Positions 1 through 8,700 of a stretch of DNA of 30,465 nucleotides are shown here, piece after piece. Numbering within the stretch: the stretch's first letter is position 1; each line of letters begins with the position of its first letter. Made by a program: the position numbers and the translations under genes. Below the pieces are notes generated by a model that made no database searches, was not told the origin of the DNA, and was given only the letters and a program-made list of their open reading frames with translations. Where the stretch lies: positions 2,740 to 33,204 of the forward strand of contig WKLE02001191.1 in assembly GCA_014885115.2 (NCBI GenBank), written 5' to 3'. The DNA comes from Asterionellopsis glacialis (lineage: Eukaryota > Bacillariophyta > Plagiogrammaphyceae > Rhaphoneidales > Asterionellopsidaceae).

Positions 1-468
1 ATTCAACAAACATTGTATGGATGTTTCTTCAGCTGAAGATCAAAGCTTCAGAGGTTATCAGGGTATCAGTTGCAACCTTCGAGTCTGTAAAAAAAATACC
101 ATAACTCATACCTTACATTGCTCCTGGATCCACAAAGTCATGTCGACGGCTATAGTGAATGTTAGTCTAAGTCCTGAGTAATAGGAAAAGTTAAAGCCAA
201 CAGTTAGTTTCTTTCGAGCTTTCTGTATCGGGGTTTTAGTCCTAGCTAGAGAGTTCATTGTATTTATATATACAAAAAATATAAGAAATAATATTTAAAA
301 AGTTAGCCGGTCAGTTTCCTATCCCTAGTAGAGTGCTCGAAAGTTGAAACCCGCCAACGCAGTGTGAGAGAGATCTGAGATTCCTGCCCAGGGGTCCCAA
401 GGATCGATGACAAAGGAGAAACGACGGGGACCACAAACGGCAGAAATGAAAATGAACACTAGCTAGAG
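1..468. other. Intergenic, left edge and LRR gene upstream region
   Basis: No gene is supported here. It is AT-rich, especially around 255-300, and serves as the upstream region of the LRR gene starting at 469. A short ORF (ATG at 446, stop at 464-466) lies directly before the LRR start codon and is described under findings. The minus strand has an ATG near 142 followed by a possible splice donor and acceptor, but every reading frame closes after the acceptor. Confidence 0.5.
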
Positions 469-1272
469 ATGAGTTCAGCTCAACGACTTTCAAGATCATG
501 CGTTTTATTGGAAAACAATGATAAATCTCTAAAGAAGGTCGATCTGATTGGGGCACAGATAGGCGACCATGGTGCCAACATGCTGGCAACATCGCTAAGA
601 AAGAATGAAAATACAACTGTAAAATCACTAGTTCTTTGGTACAATGATATTGGTCCTATTGGTTCGAAAGCTCTTCTTGATTCTCTAGCTTTGCAATACT
701 GTACGATCCAAAAAATTGACCTTGCCTACAATCACATTGGCGATGCAGGCGCAGAGGCAGTTGGTACCTTTTTACGAAATAATGAAACTCTGAGAATATT
801 GAATCTTCGTCAAAACCAAATTACCCAGTTGGGTGCTAAAAGTATTGCCAAAAGTCTTGAACAAAATTTTTGTCTCAAATCACTGGTGATGCATGGAAAT
901 CAAATTGAATCAGAAGGTCTCAAGGCTTTTGCAACTTTGTTAAAGTCTCGTCATTGTTGTACAGCTCTCAAGGAACTTGATTTAGGTGGTTTTTTCTGCA
1001 CCCAAAAGGAAGGCCGAAAAGCTATAGTACAAGCTTTGGAGCACAATTTTAGTCTAGAACAACTCAATTTGACATGTGGCGTTCGACAACAAGAGAAAAT
1101 CAATTTTTATCTTCGTTTGAATATGGTTGGCCGCAAACTACTAAGAGACGACGGAAGCGGCAGTGCCAAGCCTGTTGCGCTGTGGTCTTTCTTACTTTCA
1201 AAAATAAACCAAGAACCAAGTTTGATTTATTATTTTGTTCAAGCCATGCCAAATTTATTTATACGATATTAA
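469..1272 (+). CDS. Leucine-rich repeat protein, ribonuclease-inhibitor type
   Basis: Single-exon ORF of 267 residues. About six LRRs of roughly 28 residues occupy residues 20-205, with the pattern L-x-x-L-x-L-x-x-N-x-I and G-A-x-x-[IL]-[AG] helices, for example LVLWYNDIGPIGSKAL and ILNLRQNQITQLGAKSI. This is the ribonuclease-inhibitor (NLRC3-like) subfamily, which forms curved scaffolds that bind other proteins. No NACHT, kinase, signal peptide or membrane segment is seen. The C-terminal part (about 210-265), containing LRLNMVGRKLL and a Leu/Tyr-rich end, resembles the tail of many diatom LRR proteins as I remember them. The partner and role are unknown. The first in-frame ATG is used; a six-codon upstream ORF ends two bases before it. 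Confidence 0.8.
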   Translation: MSSAQRLSRSCVLLENNDKSLKKVDLIGAQIGDHGANMLATSLRKNENTTVKSLVLWYNDIGPIGSKALLDSLALQYCTIQKIDLAYNHIGDAGAEAVGTFLRNNETLRILNLRQNQITQLGAKSIAKSLEQNFCLKSLVMHGNQIESEGLKAFATLLKSRHCCTALKELDLGGFFCTQKEGRKAIVQALEHNFSLEQLNLTCGVRQQEKINFYLRLNMVGRKLLRDDGSGSAKPVALWSFLLSKINQEPSLIYYFVQAMPNLFIRY

Positions 1273-1772
1273 TATTAAACTTAGTAGAATCCCTCAATTT
1301 TCTTAAAAGCTAAGTTAAGGTTCTTTTCCAAACACGAAATGTCAGTTCCTAATTTCAAATTCAATTCATTCGTCACTCATCAGCTTCTTTTCGAGTTTTT
1401 TCCATATTACATTGCATGAATGGGAATTAAGGAGTACAAACTCTTTGGATGTGAAGAAAAGAAATACAAAAACCATTTCGCTCTTGTTTTTTCTCAGAAG
1501 CAAGAAAGCAGGAACGGCTTCGCGTGCAAGCGAGAAACATTTTGGCTGGATCGTAATAAATAGGGTTAGAAGTATTTTTTCATCACGCATAATCGCGCAA
1601 ATTTTTTACCGCTTACTTTTTATTCAGCAACTCGTATGTTTCTACGCGCGGCTTTCGTATATATTTCTCACAGCGTGCGGGTCAGAAGAGCGTTTTCCCA
1701 TCGCCTGAAGTCTCCCATCTTCCTCCCTTGAACAAGTGGTGTTTAACTGTGTAACTAAAACTCGACAAGACA
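1273..1772. other. Intergenic, eS6 upstream region
   Basis: No coding capacity is convincing. The segment runs from the LRR stop to the eS6 start codon and must hold the eS6 promoter and 5' leader. A pyrimidine-rich stretch (about 1710-1730, TCTCCCATCTTCCTCCC) lies 45-60 bases before the ATG and could be near the transcription start, by analogy with pyrimidine tracts of ribosomal protein genes elsewhere. Confidence 0.4.
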
Positions 1773-2900
1773 ATGAAGGTGCGATTGCGGTTGTGCGACG
1801 GAATGCGACGGCGATATCTAGCATTGTTGCGGAAAAGTTGGAAACGTCGGAGACGAAATGATGGAACGATCGGTCGTTGAACTTCATGGTCGACGGTCCA
1901 TGGTGTCCCTGGTTGGACATGCGTGATATCGCGTAGGCTCATTACCCATTGAAAATCGGGAACAATCTCAGCAATGAGGAGAGGTTGCTTTTTCTTGGCG
2001 GGTAGAGCGACGCGACGCAATCACCATGGTTTCTGTCAGCATGCTTCGTTGTCGACGGATCGGGTTTTTCTATGGTTTCATAGAACTTGGGCGTGGATGA
2101 AAAGCGTCTCAGTCAGCATAATTATGTACTAACCTGTTTCCGCCTGTTTCACCTCTTGTTTATAGATCAATATCGCTGCCCCATCCTCGGGGATGCAAAA
2201 GATTATCGAAATCGATGACGAAAAGCGTCTTCAGAACCTTTACGAAAAGCGTGTGGCACAAGAAGTCGATGGAGCCGTCTTGGGAGATGAGTTCGAAGGA
2301 TACATTCTCCGTATTTCTGGTGGTAACGATAAGCAGGGTTTCCCCATGCGTCAAGGTGTTTTGACCAACACCCGTGTTCGTCTTTTGTGTAAGAAGGGAC
2401 ACAAGGCCTACAGACAGCGTCGTGCTGGTGAGCGTAAGCGTAAATCCGTCCGTGGTTGCATCGTTGGACACGACATTTCCGTTCTTAACCTTGTTGTTAC
2501 CAAGGTCGGAGATAAGCCCATTGCTGGACTTACCGATGACAATGTTCCCCGTCGTCTTGGTCCCAAGCGTGCCAACAAGATCCGTAAGCTCTTTAACCTT
2601 ACCAAGGATGATGATGTTCGCAAGTACGTTATTGCCCGTACCTTCACTAACAAGAAGGGAACTGAGGTCCGTAAGGCACCCAAGATCCAACGTCTTGTAA
2701 CTCCCTTGGTTCTTCAACGTAAGCGTGCCCGCAAGGCCGCCAAGATGAACAGTGTTCTCCGAAACAAGGAGGAGGCTGCTGCCTACAAGAGGTTGGTCGC
2801 TCAGAGGCTTGCCGAGCAACGAGAGGCCCGCCGCTCTCTTATTTCCAAGAGGAGATCCACTCGCAAGTCTGCCAAGCTCGCAGCCGAAGCTTCGTCTTAA
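1773..2900 (+). CDS. RPS6: 40S ribosomal protein eS6 (two exons)
   Basis: Structural protein of the small ribosomal subunit. The long exon (2166-2900) carries unmistakable eS6 signatures: [36 protein letters not shown] and [11 protein letters not shown]. Its first ATG (2193) is internal to the family alignment, since eS6 starts MKLNI and the exon contributes INIAAPSSG before that Met. The missing start is ATG-AAG at 1773-1778, followed by a GTGCG donor. The intron is 1779-2165, with a TACTAAC branch-point match at 2128-2134 and a TTTATAG acceptor. Splicing gives [20 protein letters not shown] and a 246-residue protein, close to the usual 230-250. The C-terminal basic tail contains Ser-rich [10 protein letters not shown], the region phosphorylated by S6 kinase in animals. 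Exon 1 codes for only two amino acids. Confidence 0.96.
1779..2165 (+). other. eS6 intron 1 (387 bases)
   Basis: GT-AG intron directly after the second codon. Visible signals are the donor GTGCGA, the branch-point heptamer TACTAAC at 2128-2134 and a pyrimidine-rich stretch leading to TTTATAG. It is the longest intron in the window. Introns of ribosomal protein genes often host snoRNAs. I looked for C and D boxes: a near-match to the C box (AATGATGG, about 1856-1863) is present, but there is no CTGA D box, so no snoRNA is called. Confidence 0.9.
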
Positions 2901-3647
2901 TTTTCTCGGAAATAAAAAAAATAAACACCATTTAGTACCAATACACCTCTCTGCTTTTTGTTGTTATCGTATTCTTTTTGCTTGTTGCATGTACCATTGT
3001 TAAAAAGTGTAAGTATTGCATCTACTGAGTTCATGTCCATTTGAGTAAAGTCTTCTCTAGAGTTTGCAGGAGGTTGGCATATTGAGTCAAGTGGAATATC
3101 TTGTGATGCAGTCTAGAGTAGTTTATAGAAGCGACATGTCGAATTAAAACATACAAGCAAGAAAAGCTCTTTCTAGTCGCTTCCACGATGATGCAAGGTG
3201 GGAAATGTCAACAATAGTTTTCAACTATTGATCCAATTGAGTAATGTTTTTGAAGCATCAAATTATTTTGGAAAGGAGGAATCTTGGAGGAGTTCTAGTT
3301 AGGCGTAAAATGGGATGCTTCAGATTTGATGCTCTCAACTAAATAGCCCTATGGGAGAAGAGGTATACACAAATGCATCATACGACCAAGAAACACGATG
3401 CATAATCCCACCCACAACAATACAACTAGGGTAACACCAACAACAATTTTCATCAGGATATCTTTCAATTTTATGAATTTCCATTACTTCGGTTTGGCTT
3501 TACAATAGTACGTGGAAAAAAGAAGAAAAATCTATTTTTTGAATTCATAATTTGTTCAATTATTCAAACTCTTATAGTCTAGTCAAATCTTATCAGCATA
3601 CCGTACATAATGAGGGTTTGTTTTGTTTTGTAGAGTTAGTTTTTCAC
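2901..3647. other. Intergenic between convergent eS6 and SmD2 genes
   Basis: This is the shared 3' flank of two convergent genes. It holds a perfect hairpin (arms CAATAGTT and AACTATTG at 3212-3219 and 3223-3230, 3-base loop) and the 10-base palindrome CGACATGTCG at 3132-3141. A 34-codon hydrophobic ORF on the minus strand (3349-3453) is listed separately. No RNA gene was recognised. Confidence 0.4.
3349..3453 (-). other. Possible small hydrophobic ORF, 34 residues
   Basis: An ATG at 3453 opens a 34-codon reading frame ending in TAG. The product starts MKIVVGVTLVVLLWVGLCIV and would be one membrane segment with a short tail. A second, 49-codon frame overlaps the same DNA, so chance is a real possibility. 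It lies about 195 bases downstream of the SmD2 stop on the same strand and could also be 3' UTR. I do not recognise a family. Confidence 0.15.
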
Positions 3648-4109
3648 CTATGATTGCGGTTGAAGACTCGCTGGATTCTGAACTATTAAAACAACCGAAT
3701 CTCCTCGAAGGAACATCTTGCTCACATATCGATCTTGATTTTTAAATGTACCCCTTGTTTTCCCTTTACCACCCTTGGATGTTTCAGTCCACATTTCCTT
3801 GACATCTTCCAACAAACTGTAATTTTTAAAAAAAAAATAGGAGTAACATGCAAAATAATATTAATATGTGAAACACGTGAGAGAAAGAAGTACACCACAA
3901 TAGTATATGTGTTTGTCATTTTAAAATAATACTCACAGATTCATGTGACGGTCATAAGCTTTGACCCGAGCAAGGTATTTGTGATTATTACGAACATTAA
4001 TCAAGACCTGACTATTACCCTGAACAGCTTTGTAAAGTACACTGAATGGGCCTTTCTTCATGTGAAATTTATCATCGTTTTCTAGAGGTTCTGGTTCATT
4101 GCCGCTCAT
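3648..4109 (-). CDS. SNRPD2: Small nuclear ribonucleoprotein Sm D2 (two exons)
   Basis: Core Sm protein of the spliceosomal U1, U2, U4 and U5 snRNPs, where seven Sm proteins ring the snRNA Sm site. It is reconstructed by splicing: exon 1 is 4109-3937 (start [14 protein letters not shown]), the donor is GTGAGT, the intron is 3936-3817 (120 bases) and the acceptor is ATTACAG. Exon 2 is 3816-3648 and ends at TAG. The product has 113 residues, the usual size. Sm1 motif: [34 protein letters not shown]. Sm2 motif: [28 protein letters not shown]. These match eukaryotic SmD2 closely, including the RG-D-SV core. The junction falls inside a Leu codon (CT|T). A 12-base palindrome CGAACTAGTTCG (4133-4144) lies 24 bases upstream of the start codon. 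Confidence 0.95.
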
Positions 4110-5710
4110 GGTGTATAACTCGATTTTCGTTGCGAACTAGTTCGACTTTGCAGGAATACAACTTGATATAGATATTCTGTCAATGTTGGATGGTGGTCTT
4201 GACGTTGTTGTCTTGAATCAAGGAGAGTTTAACAAAACCCTTCTCACAGGAACGGACGGTGAAAGCAGACAGATGCTCCGCCGTTGCTGGATCGCTGTTG
4301 CACTGGAGCACCCTCCGAATGGCCGACCGGTCAAACAGGTTAGGGTTGGAGGATTTTTAGGACCTCTAGGATTTTTTCTCCACGGGTCAATGGGAAATTT
4401 CGATCTTGAAGGTCAGAATGACAGACAAAGACACGCACAATGCTTGATAACCAATCAAATCAAATCCGATACCGGCGAGCCGTACCAATGCAGTTTTCCA
4501 CGACCAGTCATTGGACCATAATAAAGCCTTTTTACAGTATATAAAAAGATGTTTCTTTCTTTTCATAGTGGCCTTTGTAGATCAAGAAAAATTCATAAGT
4601 AGTAGTGCACACGAAATCATTGTACACACTGTATCCTATTTTTAACTTAAGTACAGATATATTGTACGTCTTCATTCGTTTTTTAATATATATATAGTCA
4701 GCGCAAAAATGAGGTTTCGATATTAAGTGGAATTTTATTATATGTGACAATGATATTTGACATGGTTCGCAATAAATGGATGTCCGAAAGTTGTTTCAGA
4801 CATATTGTAATCCTGCTAACGGTGACGTTAAATTGCCATGTTAATGTTGTTTCATTCATAAAAGAAATAGGCGAAAAGAACAAAGATTCCTATGTGTACC
4901 GCACTGAAACTGTACATTATCAGGTGGACGTCCGTACGGAATAACAAATGGCGTTATATCCTAGATTGATGAGGGTAGGGTAGCCCTTACTTCTGGCAAC
5001 TGTGCAATAAATGTGTATATTTCAAAGAGTCCATCAGAGCCGGGTATATTTTGCATGGTCGAAACAAGCAAAATATTGTGGAGACCGTAACATTGGATGA
5101 CTCAGAGCACTATTGAGAGTTGATCAAAGGCGGCGTTGATTGATCTAAGCCATTGACAACACACATTGAGTATTACGTAACAGGTACGTTATGAACGACT
5201 TTTTGAAATTCGTAGTGCATTCAAACATCATTTGATAAAATACCCTTCGCCACCCGGTATTATCTGGAGTGTTTTCCGGAAGTCCATTCGGCGTAGAACA
5301 AATACGAGGTCCTACGTGGAGAACTGGATAACGACAAGGACGTCCACGGCTTTTTTGCATGTTTGAAGAGTTGGTTGTTTGGATATCCTTTCGAACTCCA
5401 TTGCCTTCCATCTTGTACAGAAACATATTTCAGATTCCAATGAAATGCTTGGGGTGGGTTACTTTGCTGCGAATCCACGTTTGGCGTAAGAGTGATCGAT
5501 CGTGGCAATACCAGGTTCCTGCAGTTTTGTCCTTTTTATATAGTCGTGTTTGGTTGAGAGCCCATTCGTACTTTTACTTGCCTTCCAAACAGAGTCTTTG
5601 CACTTTACGATTGACAGAGAACTAATCTCACCTTGCCTTATTCCCATTTATCTTCCAGATTAAACAAATAATACAACGATACAAATAACATAAGAGCAAA
5701 GAATTAGACT
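4110..5710. other. Intergenic between SmD2 and the CW-domain gene
   Basis: These 1.6 kb lie between two divergent genes. Reading frames such as 4183-4521 (+, 112 codons) and several overlapping ones at 5145-5650 show no recognisable domain and overlap each other on both strands, so none is called. The middle (about 4520-4760) is very AT-rich. The segment probably holds both promoters; I see no repeat, transposon remnant or RNA gene. Confidence 0.4.
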
Positions 5711-8700
5711 ATGAGTTCATTACGGCTGGCCATGAAACAGTCCCTTGAGGAGAGCGGACAAATGGCTGCACAACAAAGAGAACGAGAGCGTAGAAGGCGA
5801 GATGAGCTGCGGCGAAGGAAGCGACGAGCTGACCAAAAGAAGGGTCCTGGAAGACCAAAGCGAGATGGCGGGTTTTCACCACATCCCAGCGGTTCCAGTT
5901 CCGATTCTTCTTCAAGCGACCAAGACAACGACAGCGACAACGGAAATTCCAGTAGCGAAAACGAGGCTGAATTCTCGGACAGAGGACACGACAATGACAA
6001 TGAAGACGAAAACGATAGCGACAAAGACAACAACGGTGAACCAACAAAGAAAAACGACTTGGGAAGCATGTTTGATGAAGATAGCAGCAGTGACGAAGAA
6101 CGGAAAGCTCAAGAACTCGCCAGAAAGCAAAAGAAGCTTGCGAAAAAACAAGCGAAACAGCAATATCGAAATTCTGCTGCGAATCGAATTCAAGAACAAT
6201 GGAAAAAGAAAAAGTCATCCTCAGCAGCGAGTAAACCCAAAGAGTCAAACGATCTTGGTGATGAAGTTGAAGCTAAAGCATCCTCGTCCATTGGCGATAC
6301 TGCGGAACAGCACTTGTCGAGCAAGAAGAAATCTTCAAGTAAACATAACGAGGACCACTCCCAACCAGAAGAAGAGCAAATAAAACCAGGTAAGAAATCC
6401 TCCCCAGAACAGGAAACTAATTCGTCATCAAAATCAACTGGAAAGGCAAGAACAGTCTACCCACCAGCGTCAGAAATTATTGAGTGGATGGAACAACTTT
6501 CGGTAGAAGAGAAACGCAAGAACATCGCTCGTGGACATCGTGTCAAAGTCCGATTCGCCACGAAAGTCAAACGAAATGGAAAGAACTTCCGGAAGCTGAA
6601 ATGGTACGGCGGTCTTGTGACTGGTGTTTCGAAACGTGGGTCCAAGATACGAATCAAATATGATGACGGTACCTCAGAAATTGCCAAATTCCCTGATAAG
6701 GACATTGTTGTGGACGACGAAGGAAATGGAAGACACGTTGGTGTCGACCCTGGCTTCTTTATACCTCCATCTGACAACGAGAGAGAAGACAACTCACCAG
6801 AGAAGCCGCGATACCAATCACCAACGCCAGCTGATGACCACCCTGAAATGCGAGAAAAAGATCGTAAAGTTGCCGTCAAGGAAAAAAAGCAGAAATTGCA
6901 AGCGGTTGCCTCGAAGGAAAACAAAACTTACGAAAAGAAAGAAGAAGATGATGGTATGGAACCAGTGCGATCACGATCAGTGACTCCTCAAAATACGGAA
7001 ACGTCCAAAGCTCACGAGAGTGACAACACAACACGTCAAAAACACTTTGCACATGATGCAGCAACGTCATCTGCCGCCCCATCACCTGAGACCGTAGGGT
7101 CAGAATCCCCACAAGTAAAGCAACATCAGCCGGTTGAAGCGTTAATAGAGCCTCCACAAAAGCCATCTTCAAAACCTCCATCACCAGTAGTAAAGCCCGT
7201 GACAGACACAGATATGGAAGCTAGTGCGACGGCAGTTAAACCGATGACCGATACAGCAACGTCAAAATCAAATACTACACTGGAAAAAACAGGAACACAG
7301 GAGCCAATGAAAAGTGAACACACCGATAAGGAAGATACTTCTAAAGTTGCATCGTCGTTGGAAAAGCAATCATCATCTCCAGTACCGGTACAACCTCCAG
7401 CTCCTACGGTAGTACTGGAAAAAGCAACTGCACCAACATTATCAGTTAAACCAGAGCCAACAGTTTTACCAGAGCCAGTAGTTGATTCGGAACCAGCAGT
7501 TGTACCAGAGCCAGCAGATGCATCGGAACAGGTAGATGCACCAGAACCAGCAGATGCACCAAAGCCATCAGTTGCACCAGAACCATCAGTTGCGCCAGAA
7601 CCATCGGTTGTCCCAGAGCCATCAGTTGCACCAGAAATAGCGGTTGCGCCAGAACCACCAGTTGCACCAGAAATAGTGGTTGCGCCAGAACCACCAGTTG
7701 CACCAGAACCAGCGGTTGCGCCAGAACCACCAGTTGCACCAGAACCAACAACTGCACATAAAGCAAAAGTAGCAGCAGAGCCAACGCTAGCAGTAAAACC
7801 AGAAGTATTAACAGAAACAGCTCCAGTTGAGTCTCCCCCAATAGAAAGTTCAATTTCTGCAAAATCCTCGCCTCCAACAGAAAAGCACACCTCTGCTGCC
7901 GGAAATACAGAAGAGGATGAAGTAGAGAAGGAAACAGAGAAAAAGGAAGCACCGAAAAAACTTTCTCTTAAATTACGATTAAATCCCAAGGTGTTGAAAG
8001 AAACGTTGAATCGTACGCCAGTTGTGGAAGAGAAGTCGCCATCACCAGGATCGCAGGAGAGTGATAAAGCAGATATGAGTGTTGACGAAGAAATGACTTC
8101 AGAGAATACAACCACAGATAAAGAGTCAAACCCAGAAGCTGAAAATAGCACCACGGCTGCTCAACTTGACGGTGATTCAGCTGGCGAAGTATCCGAAGCT
8201 GAAAATCCATCAACCTCGAATACCTCAACAAAGCCTTCCGCAGAGGGAGTTGTTAGTAAAAAACGGACTTTGGATCTTGTTGACAACGCAGTGCCCGAGC
8301 AACCTCTGACTAAAAAGATGAATTTGGAGAGAGATGAAAAGAAGGAGAAAGAGAGTGTGAAAAGCAGCACACTTATCTCTTTGAAAAAGAAACCCCTGCC
8401 TGAAGTCGAATCCCCGAAGAGGATTGATCTCGAGGAAGAAGTTGAAAAGGTTGCTGCACCGCTTGAGAAGAATAAGAACGAACCCCCCTCCCCAACAGAA
8501 AGCGAAGGCGAAATTGTCGAAAAAGGGCCAATGAAGATTGAAAAACCGAAAGAAACGGAAAAACCCAGACTTACTATAAGAATAAGCCCTGCACCTACGT
8601 CAACTGCAAAGAAAGCTACTTCCATAGTTTCCGAAACGACTTCTCGGTTACCTGAACAAAAAGACGAGGAAAAAGAGGATAAGGAGTCTGCCTCAACAAA

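Noticed and set aside
1..142. Minus-strand ATG near 142 followed by a possible GTAAGG donor and TTTACAG acceptor, suggesting the 5' end of a gene running off the left edge
   Set aside because: All three frames after the acceptor meet a stop before the edge, so no coding continuation is supported.
1779..2165. Possible C/D-box snoRNA inside the eS6 intron (near C box at about 1856-1863)
   Set aside because: No CTGA D box follows within the intron; H/ACA structure could not be judged by eye.
2160..2819. 219-codon minus-strand ORF opposite eS6
   Set aside because: Antisense shadow of a highly conserved ribosomal protein gene.
4183..4521. 112-codon plus-strand ORF between SmD2 and the CW gene
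   Set aside because: No recognisable domain, no clear promoter or splice context, and it lies where the SmD2 promoter is expected. It could still be a lineage-specific gene.
5145..5650. Several overlapping ORFs of 60-95 codons on both strands
   Set aside because: They overlap in different frames and strands, contain no family motif, and are best explained as chance frames upstream of the CW gene.
7126..8154. 342-codon minus-strand ORF with Gly-Ser-rich repeats inside the CW gene
   Set aside because: It is the antisense shadow of the Pro-Glu-Val-Ala repeat; the low-complexity plus-strand codons keep the opposite frame open.
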